The notes: generated from the sequence alone by a model not told the origin. Positions 1 through 6,044 are shown, counted from the stretch's first letter. The stretch is 6,376 nucleotides of DNA from Deltaproteobacteria bacterium (GCA_947494865.1 CANMAT010000232.1:1-6376), one strand, 5' to 3'. A program made the numbers and translations.

Positions 1-123
1 CGGGGGGAGCCCCGCAGCGAGGAGGGCGGGTACGGTGATGAGCCCGCCTCCGCCTGCGATCGCGTCGATAGTCCCGGCCGCGAACGCCGCTGTGCAGAGC
101 GCGATCGTGATAGCTGCTTGCAC
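1..123 (-). CDS. TauE/SafE-family (TSUP) membrane permease, N-terminal part only
   Basis: Reading leftward from a GTG at 123, 41 codons stay open to the window edge, so the C-terminal part lies outside. The peptide has a hydrophobic first helix followed by AAGTIDAIAGGGGLITVPAL and LLAAGLPP. This is the signature of the first half of TauE/SafE (formerly DUF81) proteins such as E. coli YfcA, whose equivalent reads AGFIDSIAGGGGLLTIPAL. Family members are inner-membrane proteins of about 250 residues with 7-8 helices, linked to export or uptake of sulfite, organosulfonates and other small anions; the substrate here cannot be told. The GTG start lies 4 nt after the hutH stop, which suggests translational coupling. 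A TTG at 156, in frame and overlapping hutH, would add 11 residues and give an N-terminus closer in length to YfcA. A stop lies just upstream of that TTG, so the start must be at or below it. Neither start has a strong ribosome-binding site. Confidence 0.8.
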   Translation of the reverse strand, partial: MQAAITIALCTAAFAAGTIDAIAGGGGLITVPALLAAGLPP

Positions 124-127
124 GGGC

Positions 128-1675
128 TCAGGCCAGTGGGCCGACTGCAGCTTCAACGCCGCGCCGCAGCGATCCGTTGCGAATCATCGCCTCGATCGTT
201 CGCATGTCGGGCGCGAGGGCACGGTCAGACAAGAGCGTGGCTACCACTACGCGGATCGCATCGTGCGCCGCCGCGACCCCGCGCCCGGCGCGAAGCGGCA
301 GCCGCATGTCGAGGCCCTGCGCCGCGACGAGCGTCTCGATCGCGATGGACATGCGCGCGTTGGCAATGACCCGACTAGCCTTTGTGGCGGAGGTGGCACC
401 CATCGAGACGTGGTCTTCGCGACCTGCCGAAGAGGGGATCGAGTCGACGCTGGCGGGGTGACAGAGCACCTTGTTCTCGCTCACGAGCGAGGCTGATGTC
501 ACCTGTGCGATCATGAAGCCCGAGTCGAGCCCCGTGTGTGGCGCGAGAAACGGCGGGAGCCCCGATGAGAGCGCCGGGTTCACAAGCTGCTCCACGCGCC
601 GCTCGGAGATGTTGGCGAGCTCTGCGGCCGCGATCGCGACGAGGTCGAGTGCGAGTGCGAGGGGTTGACCGTGAAAGTTGCCGCCCGACACAATGTCAGC
701 CCCATCGCTGTTGATGAACACGAGCGGGTTGTCGGTCACGGAGTTCATCTCGCGCGCGAAGACCTCGAGCGCCCAAGCGAATGCGTCGCGCGAAGCGCCG
801 TGTACCTGAGGCATGCAGCGGAGCGAGTAGGGATCCTGTACCTTGCCACAGTTCTTGTGGCTCTCCGCGATCTCGCTGCCTGTGAGAAGCACGCGGAGAT
901 TCGCTGCGCACGTGAGGGCCCCGGGGTGTGGCCGCGCCGCTACGACGCGCTCTTCGAAGGGGTGCCCCGTGCCCTTGAGCGCCTCCAGCGACATGGCGCC
1001 CGCGATGTCCGCGTGCGTTGCGAGTTCGAACGCGTCATGCAGTGCGAGGCCGCCAACCGCGAGAATGAACTGCGTCCCATTGATGAGCGAGAGGCCCTCT
1101 TTGGCCTCGAGCGCCAGCGGTGTGATGCCGGCGCGGCGCATCGCCTCAGCGCCATCGAGAGTCTCTCCGCGATGCTCGGCGTTGCCCTCTCCAATAAGCA
1201 CACAGGCGAGGTGTGCGAGCGGAGCGAGGTCCCCTGACGCCCCGACGGAACCCTGCGAGGGGATAACCGGATGCACGCCCCGGTCGAGCATCATGAGAAG
1301 CGTCTCGGCCACAATGGGGCGCGCGCCCGAGTATCCAAGCGCGAGAACATGTGCGCGCAGGAGCATCATCGCGCGCACCGCGTCCGTGGGCAGCGCGCTT
1401 CCGACGCCGCAGGAGTGGCTGCGCAGCAGGTTGTGTTGGAGCCTACGCACGTTCGTGGGCGAGATACGCGTCTCGGCCAACGCGCCGAAGCCCGTGTTGA
1501 CGCCGTATACGCAGGGCGCGTCTTCCCCTCCATCGGTGATCGTCTCTACCGCAGCGCGGGCCCTGACCATTCGCGCACGCGCGGCGGGGTCGAGGGTCAC
1601 CGTCGCGCCCTGTCGCGCAACACGAAGGAGGTGGTCGAGCGTCAGGGGGGCGCCGACGAGGATCGCTGCCGTCAT
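128..1675 (-). CDS. hutH: histidine ammonia-lyase (histidase)
   Basis: A complete 515-residue cytosolic enzyme, the usual HutH length (about 500-515). It removes ammonia from L-histidine to give trans-urocanate, the first step of histidine breakdown. The MIO cofactor triad Ala146-Ser147-Gly148 lies in GSVGASGDLAPLAH. Other active-site elements are Tyr57 in YGVNTGFG, His87 in the SH pair that marks histidine rather than Phe/Tyr lyases, Asn199 in INGTQ, Tyr283 and Arg286 in QDPYSLR, the NSVTDNP stretch at 311-317, Phe334 in GNFHGQP, and Glu420 in REDHVSMG. Residue 419 is Arg where many HutH proteins have Gln. The ATG at 1675 begins MTAAILVGAPLTL, matching where HutH family proteins normally start. 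The frame stays open upstream to 2164, but that part is antisense to the divergent lipoprotein gene. The ribosome-binding site is weak (GGTGG about 12-16 nt upstream). No hutU, hutI or hutG is in the window; the only visible operon partner is the TauE/SafE permease. Confidence 0.97.
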   Translation of the reverse strand: MTAAILVGAPLTLDHLLRVARQGATVTLDPAARARMVRARAAVETITDGGEDAPCVYGVNTGFGALAETRISPTNVRRLQHNLLRSHSCGVGSALPTDAVRAMMLLRAHVLALGYSGARPIVAETLLMMLDRGVHPVIPSQGSVGASGDLAPLAHLACVLIGEGNAEHRGETLDGAEAMRRAGITPLALEAKEGLSLINGTQFILAVGGLALHDAFELATHADIAGAMSLEALKGTGHPFEERVVAARPHPGALTCAANLRVLLTGSEIAESHKNCGKVQDPYSLRCMPQVHGASRDAFAWALEVFAREMNSVTDNPLVFINSDGADIVSGGNFHGQPLALALDLVAIAAAELANISERRVEQLVNPALSSGLPPFLAPHTGLDSGFMIAQVTSASLVSENKVLCHPASVDSIPSSAGREDHVSMGATSATKASRVIANARMSIAIETLVAAQGLDMRLPLRAGRGVAAAHDAIRVVVATLLSDRALAPDMRTIEAMIRNGSLRRGVEAAVGPLA

Positions 1676-1720
1676 CAGTGCGTCGTACCACCAGAGTGAT
1701 GTGTTAGGGTAGGCGCCGCT
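1676..1720. promoter_or_regulatory. 45-bp divergent promoter region between hutH and a lipoprotein gene
   Basis: Both genes read outward from this gap, so promoters for both must lie in or next to it. On the plus strand TG at 1702-1703, one base, then TAGGGT (1705-1710) fits an extended -10 with the key T, A and final T. Transcription would then begin only a few bases before the GTG at 1721. On the minus strand the same stretch reads TACCCT (1711 to 1706), also a loose -10, which would leave hutH a leader of roughly 24 nt. No good -35 is visible on either strand. The two overlapping -10 candidates suggest the two genes may compete for polymerase; this is inference from weak matches. Confidence 0.3.
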
Positions 1721-2548
1721 GTGTATGCGCAGGGGTGGTTGGGCGTCATGTTCGTGCTGGCGGGGTGCGACGGACTCGCGCAGGTGTCGCCCTCCGGGGT
1801 GCATGATCTGCGTGTTCTCGCGTTGACGACTGCGACGCCCGAGGTGCGGCCTGGCAGGCTGATTCGTATCGAGGCGGCGATCATGGATCCGCTCCCTGTC
1901 ACACAACCCGTGGTGCGGTGGCGCGTCTGCGATGAGTCTGAGATCCCTGATCCGCGCGCGTGCGCCGCAGCCGATGGGGGCATCGATCTGGGTTTCGGGC
2001 CGGGGGTCGAGGTTCCCGCGTGGGCGGTGAGCGCGACGCGGTCGCTCGTGGTGCTGGCGGCGGTGTGTAGGGGGGCTCCCGCAGAGTTCGATACATCGTT
2101 GGGCCACTTCGCGTGTGCGGGGGGGGCTCCGGCCGCAGAGGCCTTCCGACGGCTGGTTGTGCACGCGAAGGGCAAACTCAACCGACCTCCCGAAATCGAA
2201 CGATGGGAGCTTGTGCGTGGCGCGTTGGTCGTTCGCCCTGAGGCATCTGGAGAGTTTGTATTGCCTCGATGCGATAGGACCCCTTGCGGAGCATGGACCG
2301 TGCGCGTGGTGCCCAACGATCGAGCGTCAGAAGTGACGGCAGGCGTGCCTGAGGCGCTCGTCGCTTCGTTCTATGCGACTGCAGGCACGATCGACCCTCC
2401 GCGTGACGCAGCGGCCCCCGGCGAGGTGCGCCCCATGACGTCTCGTTGGATAGTGGCTGATGGTCTTGGCTCGCCGCAGGTGGGAGTTGTGCTACGCGAT
2501 CAGCGAGGGGGTGAGAGCGTTCGGATCGGGCGGGTCGCGTGGCGCTGA
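1721..2548 (+). CDS. predicted lipoprotein with two beta-rich domains, function unknown
   Basis: A 275-residue exported lipoprotein of unrecognised function. A hydrophobic stretch ends in the lipobox VLAGC with Cys16 as the lipidated residue, followed by Asp17. The mature chain seems to have two beta-rich, Ig-like segments. Residues about 27-148 run from LRVLALTTATPEVRPG to VRWRVC, and residues about 152-275 begin LNRPPEIERWEL. Six further cysteines (70, 81, 116, 132, 184, 189) could form three disulfides, which fits life outside the cytoplasm. The overall style recalls uncharacterised myxobacterial surface lipoproteins. The start is uncertain. GTG 1721 gives a signal peptide with no Lys or Arg. 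TTG 1739 and ATG 1748 are in frame but leave very short signals. ATG 1725, one frame over, would supply MRRG if one G were added to the run at 1732-1735. The gene is divergent from hutH and convergent with the Cys-rich lipoprotein gene. Confidence 0.82.
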   Translation: MYAQGWLGVMFVLAGCDGLAQVSPSGVHDLRVLALTTATPEVRPGRLIRIEAAIMDPLPVTQPVVRWRVCDESEIPDPRACAAADGGIDLGFGPGVEVPAWAVSATRSLVVLAAVCRGAPAEFDTSLGHFACAGGAPAAEAFRRLVVHAKGKLNRPPEIERWELVRGALVVRPEASGEFVLPRCDRTPCGAWTVRVVPNDRASEVTAGVPEALVASFYATAGTIDPPRDAAAPGEVRPMTSRWIVADGLGSPQVGVVLRDQRGGESVRIGRVAWR

Positions 2549-2556
2549 GCCATGCG
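2536..2556. terminator. hairpin at the convergent gene junction, possible bidirectional terminator
   Basis: CGCGTGGC (2536-2543) pairs with GCCATGCG (2549-2556) as an 8-bp stem with one G-U pair on the plus-strand RNA and a 5-nt loop GCTGA. The loop contains the TGA stop of the upstream lipoprotein gene. It sits exactly where two convergent genes meet with only 10 nt between their stops, the expected place for a shared terminator. No T tract follows on either strand, so it is not a classical intrinsic terminator. It may only slow polymerase or be coincidental in GC-rich DNA. Confidence 0.3.
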
Positions 2557-2558
2557 CA

Positions 2559-3533
2559 TCACTGGCAGCGGGCATTGACGCACATGCGGCCTGCTGCGCA
2601 GTTGGCACTGCGCGCACACTGAGGCATCTGCTCGTTCGTGCTCGTGCAGAGCGCGCGGCCCATTGCGTCCCGGCTGCAGAGGTTGAATTGGACATCGACC
2701 CGCATGCAGTCGCCGTCGGGCGTGACAGAGGGCGTCGGGCAGAGCAAGCGGCAGGCGCCGTTGTAACAAATCGAGTCGCGGTTGCACTCAGAGTCCATGG
2801 TGCAGAAGGGGCGGGGGCGCGTGTCAACACGGCACACACCGTTGTCGCACATGAAGCCCGCACCGCAGGTTGCATCGTTGCCGCAGGTACGCAGGCACAC
2901 ACCGCTCGCGCACACCTGCCCCGTCGCGCAAGGCGTGCCGCAGGCTCCCGACGTCGGGTAGCCGCAGCGGCCATTGGCGCAGGTCTGCCCGGTCCCACAG
3001 TTCGCTGAATTCGTGCAACCCGCAACACACCGGCCGTCGACGCACGACTGACCCGCCCCGGTGCACTGATAGTCGAACTGGCACTGGTTTGCTCGAGGCT
3101 GGCAGCTACCGCCGAGGCATACCGGCGTTGTCGGCGTCGATGCGCATTCAGAGTCGGAAGCGCAGCGGCCCCCAGGAGTGCAACGGTGTGAGGTCGCGTC
3201 GCAAACGAGGCCCGTCGCGATCGCAGCGCACTCGGCGTTAGTGGCGCAGCCGCCGGGCACGCAGAAACTGCGAGAGTCACACGTGAAGGAGATCGGGCAC
3301 TGCGCGCCCGTCGTGCATCGAACCGCGGTGTTACAACGCATCGTGGATGCGTCGCAATATCCGTTGGGGCACTCGGAGTTGCTGGTGCACGTGACGAAGC
3401 CCGCGTCGGGGACAGGAGTGGGCGTGATGCCCGAGCGATCGTGCTCATCGCCCCATACGGGACACCCCGTAAGGAAGATGCCGAGGAGAGCCGTGATCGA
3501 GAACCCAGAAAGCGTATGCCCGAGAGTGCGCAT
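2559..3533 (-). CDS. cysteine-rich repeat lipoprotein with eleven four-Cys groups
   Basis: A 324-residue secreted lipoprotein. The signal peptide (residues 1-23) has Arg2, a hydrophobic core and the lipobox LTGC with lipidated Cys24. The residues after it (PVWGDEHD) lack a +2 Asp, so outer-membrane delivery would be expected under the E. coli Lol rule. The mature chain contains 44 cysteines that divide into eleven groups of four. Ten follow a regular pattern, roughly C-x5-C-x(4-8)-C-x(4-6)-C with a frequent C(A/D)NG.C ending (for example residues 173-190 and 217-234). The group at 265-296 is widely spaced and divergent. Such small disulfide-knotted modules are common in myxobacterial surface proteins and recall eukaryotic Dickkopf/EB-type Cys-rich folds. 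Function is unknown; adhesion or ligand binding is a guess. The start at 3533 is firm: GGAGG at 3545-3541 lies 7 nt upstream and the signal peptide begins there. The frame is open further upstream, but that region overlaps the divergent gene. Confidence 0.92.
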   Translation of the reverse strand: MRTLGHTLSGFSITALLGIFLTGCPVWGDEHDRSGITPTPVPDAGFVTCTSNSECPNGYCDASTMRCNTAVRCTTGAQCPISFTCDSRSFCVPGGCATNAECAAIATGLVCDATSHRCTPGGRCASDSECASTPTTPVCLGGSCQPRANQCQFDYQCTGAGQSCVDGRCVAGCTNSANCGTGQTCANGRCGYPTSGACGTPCATGQVCASGVCLRTCGNDATCGAGFMCDNGVCRVDTRPRPFCTMDSECNRDSICYNGACRLLCPTPSVTPDGDCMRVDVQFNLCSRDAMGRALCTSTNEQMPQCARSANCAAGRMCVNARCQ

Positions 3534-3540
3534 TGCGATG

Positions 3541-3545
3541 CCTCC
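3541..3545 (-). promoter_or_regulatory. ribosome-binding site of the Cys-rich lipoprotein gene
   Basis: GGAGG on the minus strand, 7 nt before the ATG at 3533. It is the best Shine-Dalgarno match in the window and fixes the start at the signal peptide rather than at the upstream in-frame positions. Confidence 0.85.
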
Positions 3546-3555
3546 GACGTGGAGC

Positions 3556-3603
3556 CTTGGGACAAACACCAACCCGTGTTGATGAGCTGAACGCGAACCC
3601 AAG
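3556..3603 (-). other. nested inverted repeat in the leader of the Cys-rich lipoprotein gene
   Basis: The outer arms CTTGGG (3556-3561) and CCCAAG (3598-3603) are perfect complements. Inside them AACAC (3565-3569) and GTGTT (3576-3580) form a 5-bp stem with a 6-nt loop. On the lipoprotein mRNA the structure would end about 22 nt before the start codon, just ahead of the ribosome-binding site. It could affect translation or be a protein-binding site. The stems are short and the outer loop is wide, so stability is doubtful. Confidence 0.25.
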
Positions 3604-3745
3604 CACCCTTCGTGCCGTCGAGGTCTGCGGCGAAACGGAAGAGCGCATTGGGCGATTTCAACGACTGTGAAGCTCCGTTGACGGTGAGCGTGTGAACCGT
3701 GCCGTCGCAGCGTGTTATGAAGGTCGCGCGTGAGCCGAGGAGTCG

Positions 3746-3775
3746 TCGACAGTGCGAACGTGGCTCTGATATCGT
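3746..3775 (+). promoter_or_regulatory. candidate housekeeping-type promoter of the zinc-ribbon/TPR gene
   Basis: TCGACA (3746-3751) matches the -35 consensus TTGACA at 5 of 6 positions. TATCGT (3770-3775) matches the -10 TATAAT at 4 of 6, with an 18-nt spacer. Transcription would start near 3782, giving a leader of about 27 nt before the ATG at 3810. An inverted repeat, CGAACG (3755-3760) and CGTTCG (3773-3778), covers the spacer and -10 and could be an operator. Matches this good also arise by chance. Confidence 0.35.
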
Positions 3776-3809
3776 TCGACCAGTTTTTGCGAGCGAATGC
3801 GGGAATTCG

Positions 3810-6041
3810 ATGGATGTTGTCTGCGATCGTTGCCGTGCAGAGTACGAGTTCGACGACGCGCTTGTGTCCGAGCGCGGAACGACGGTCAAGTGCACCAACT
3901 GTGGCCACCAGTTCAAGATTTACCGCCCGGCTTCGCACCCGGACGGGGTTCGCTCTTGGAGTTTGCGACGCCCAGATGGGACGGTGATTCCGTTCGACTC
4001 ACTGGCCGTGCTTCAAAAGTGGATCCTCGAGGGGCGCGTCAGCAAGATGGACGAGATCTGTCGCGGCTCGGAGCCCTGGAAGCCCCTCGGCGCGATCGCC
4101 GAACTCGAGAGCTTCTTTTCGACAGCCGAGATTCGCGCTTCTCAAATTCCTTCAGTCCCTCGGCCCTCGATACGCGCTGCCACCGCTGCCCCTGCTGGTC
4201 GTTCGCCCCCGAAGGTGCCCACTCCTGCGTCTGCGAGTGGGGTAGCGCGAATGCCGCTCCCGCCCTTCACGGGGAACACATTACGCCCGGGGGCGATGCC
4301 GCACTCCAGCACGGCCCACGGATACGCGGCCCCGCCTCCTCCGCCCGATCCTCCGAATCCGCCTGCTGCTCCGTCGACGCGCAGCGATCCCGGCGACACT
4401 GCGCGTACCGCTCCGGTCGCAACGTCCTCGCTGCCGACTCGATCGACTGCTGAACTCGGCGGAGTCTTCCCTCCGCCCGCCCCGCGCGGAGCACTGAGCA
4501 CCGTCGATGGCGATGCTCTTGCTAATTTGGGGAGGTCAGGGGTTGCGATCTCCGCTCCCACCTCGCGGTTGCGCACCGAAACGACCTCCGATTCGTCTCC
4601 TCGTGCTCGCCCCGAGTCATCGCCCGACCACGAAATCGACATTGCGCCGGTGGTAGACAAGCGCAGGTTCCGTCGTGTTTTCGTCGGCCTCTCGCTTGGA
4701 GTCTTGGTCGTGGCGGGGCTTTGCTTCGGCCTGTGGCGGCTTGGGGCTTTGTCTTCAGGCGCCCGCGATGTGGGCAGAGCAGCAGTGCCGACGCCGAGCC
4801 CTGCGTCGTCGGAGCGTCTCGAGAGTGCGCGCCGCATGGCGAATCGTTACACGCGCCAGTCGCTCGAAGACGCTCGCGAGGAGCTCACGCGCGCACTCGC
4901 ACGGGCGCCTGCCGATGCTGAAACCCTCTCGACACGTGCGTATGTGATGGCGCAGTGGGGCGAGTTGCTGCGTCAGCGCGCAGACGACCTCGACGTGCGC
5001 GCTGCTACCGCGGGCGAAGATGTTGCGACGTTGCGCGCAGAGGCGGCGGTGCTTCGGCGGGACGCGGCTGATCGCATCGAGCGAGGGCGCCAAGACGTGC
5101 AAATGGCAGAGGTCGGCGTCGGGGCGTTGAGAGGCGCCGCCCGGGCCTCGACCGAGGCGTTGCTCGCCGATGTAGCCCGAATCGCGGGCGATGTCGCCGG
5201 GGCGCAGCGACACCTCGAGTCCGCCCGCTCTGCGGGAGGCGGGTCGCTCTATTTTGAACTCTCGCGGGCCTTCGTTGCCCGAGAAACAGGCCTCGGTGCG
5301 CAGGCGCTCGAGGGGCTTCGCGGGGTGGTGTTGCGCGGGGGAGGTATGGTTCGCGCGCGCCTCGCGCTCGCGAGGATGCTAGCTTCTCAAGGCGACTCGG
5401 CAGGGGCGAGGCGAGAGCTCGATACTGTGCTCCAGAGTGATCCCGACCACGAGGACGCGAAGCTGCTCGCGCAGGCGCTGACCCGCAATGAGCCGCCCAT
5501 GGCGACAAGCGCAGCGTCCATTGCGGCAGAAGATGGCGGTGCGCAGCCTGACGTGGCAGTTTCCCCGGCAAATCTCCGCGATCATTCGAGCAACGCTAGC
5601 AACGCCGCACCGACGGGTTCGGGTCGCAGCTACGAGCAGCTCGTCGATGACGGCGATCGATATCAAGATGAAGGGCGGGCATCGCAGGCGCGGGAGCGCT
5701 ACCGCGCGGCGCTTGCGCTCAGACCCTCAGGTAGCGAGGCTCTCGCAGGCCTCGGCCTCGTCGATATCGAAGATGGCGAGTTCTCGTCGGCCGTCTCGAA
5801 CTTTCGTCGCTCCCTCGCGTCGAACCCCCAGTATGGCGAGGCGCTTGTAGGGCTCGGGCGCGCCTACGCGTCGCAGGGGAGCTACCAGCAAGCTGCAGAC
5901 GCTTATCAGCGCTACATTCAGAACCACCCTGGCGGACAGTACGTGACCATGGCGCGCCGCCAGTACGAATCGTTGCAGGAGCGTCTCCACCCTTCGCCGA
6001 GCGAAGCGATGGCCGCTGATGCTGGGGCGATGAGGAACTGA
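3810..6041 (+). CDS. zinc-ribbon/GYF-like/Pro-rich/TM/TPR envelope-spanning protein
   Basis: A 743-residue protein. Residues 1-40 are an MJ0042-type zinc ribbon with Cys5, Cys8, Cys28 and Cys31 as ligands. Residues about 48-105 (from WSLRRPDGTVIPF to ELESFF, with Trp71 and Trp90) resemble the GYF_2 domain that follows such ribbons in myxobacteria. Residues about 110-283 are a low-complexity Pro/Ser/Thr linker including a near poly-Pro run at 175-188. The basic stretch DKRRFRR precedes one membrane helix at about 289-310, so the N-terminus should be cytoplasmic and the C-terminus periplasmic. Residues about 335-555 are helical, with a TPR-like part near 513-553. Clear TPRs follow at about 607-708. 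The ATG at 3810 is chosen because family members begin MDVVCDRC-like; the frame is open upstream to 3699 without protein-like sequence. The head matches that described for GltJ (AgmX) of Myxococcus, but no TonB-like part is present. Its role may be as a regulated scaffold; this is inference. Confidence 0.92.
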   Translation: MDVVCDRCRAEYEFDDALVSERGTTVKCTNCGHQFKIYRPASHPDGVRSWSLRRPDGTVIPFDSLAVLQKWILEGRVSKMDEICRGSEPWKPLGAIAELESFFSTAEIRASQIPSVPRPSIRAATAAPAGRSPPKVPTPASASGVARMPLPPFTGNTLRPGAMPHSSTAHGYAAPPPPPDPPNPPAAPSTRSDPGDTARTAPVATSSLPTRSTAELGGVFPPPAPRGALSTVDGDALANLGRSGVAISAPTSRLRTETTSDSSPRARPESSPDHEIDIAPVVDKRRFRRVFVGLSLGVLVVAGLCFGLWRLGALSSGARDVGRAAVPTPSPASSERLESARRMANRYTRQSLEDAREELTRALARAPADAETLSTRAYVMAQWGELLRQRADDLDVRAATAGEDVATLRAEAAVLRRDAADRIERGRQDVQMAEVGVGALRGAARASTEALLADVARIAGDVAGAQRHLESARSAGGGSLYFELSRAFVARETGLGAQALEGLRGVVLRGGGMVRARLALARMLASQGDSAGARRELDTVLQSDPDHEDAKLLAQALTRNEPPMATSAASIAAEDGGAQPDVAVSPANLRDHSSNASNAAPTGSGRSYEQLVDDGDRYQDEGRASQARERYRAALALRPSGSEALAGLGLVDIEDGEFSSAVSNFRRSLASNPQYGEALVGLGRAYASQGSYQQAADAYQRYIQNHPGGQYVTMARRQYESLQERLHPSPSEAMAADAGAMRN
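6032..6037 (+). promoter_or_regulatory. ribosome-binding site inside the end of the upstream gene
   Basis: GAGGAA lies within the last codons of the zinc-ribbon/TPR gene, 7 nt before the ATG at 6045. It supports that ATG as the start of the next gene and indicates that the two genes are translated from one message. Confidence 0.65.
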
Positions 6042-6044
6042 TCG

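Larger units (their letters stand above)
3534..3809. other. divergent intergenic region with a possible minus-strand gene remnant
   Basis: This 276-bp gap separates two outward-reading genes. It holds the strong GGAGG ribosome-binding site of the Cys-rich lipoprotein (3541-3545), a nested inverted repeat in that gene's leader (3556-3603), and a candidate promoter with an inverted repeat for the rightward gene (3746-3778). On the minus strand, from about 3720 to 3565, one frame reads like ordinary protein, with segments such as DGTVHTLTVNGASQSL and GAWVRVQLINTG. It has no start of its own and no stop in a sensible place. It could be a fragment of a lost gene or chance. No RNA gene was recognised. 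Confidence 0.5.

Noticed and set aside
128..1675. Ergothionase or a Phe/Tyr ammonia-lyase as alternatives to histidase.
   Set aside because: The SH pair at 86-87, QDPYSLR and Glu420 are the histidase pattern. The neighbouring TSUP permease alone is not evidence for a sulfur substrate.
843..1712. Long plus-strand open frame antisense to hutH.
   Set aside because: Its Ala/Arg/Ser-rich translation shows no domain and mirrors hutH codon bias; it is a typical GC-rich shadow frame.
1676..2164. hutH reading frame stays open 489 nt upstream of its ATG, allowing a longer protein.
   Set aside because: The extra sequence is low-complexity Arg/Pro-rich, is antisense to the lipoprotein gene, and known HutH proteins begin at the MTAAILVG position.
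3761..3778. Sigma-54 promoter (TGGC start of the -24 element).
   Set aside because: The required GC of the -12 element is not at the fixed 10-nt spacing after GG.
3699..3809. Upstream extension of the zinc-ribbon/TPR gene to an ATG at 3699.
   Set aside because: The 37 extra residues are Arg-rich and not domain-like, while zinc ribbons of this kind begin directly with MDVVCDRC-type sequence.
2492..3916. 474-codon minus-strand frame overlapping the Cys-rich lipoprotein gene.
   Set aside because: It is the shifted frame of the lipoprotein gene, with Ala/Arg/Thr-rich low-complexity translation. Only the intergenic part was kept, as a separate tentative finding.
4142..4837. Minus-strand open frame opposite the Pro-rich linker.
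   Set aside because: Its Gly/Ala/Arg-rich translation is the complement of Pro/Ser/Ala codons, with no plausible start or domain.
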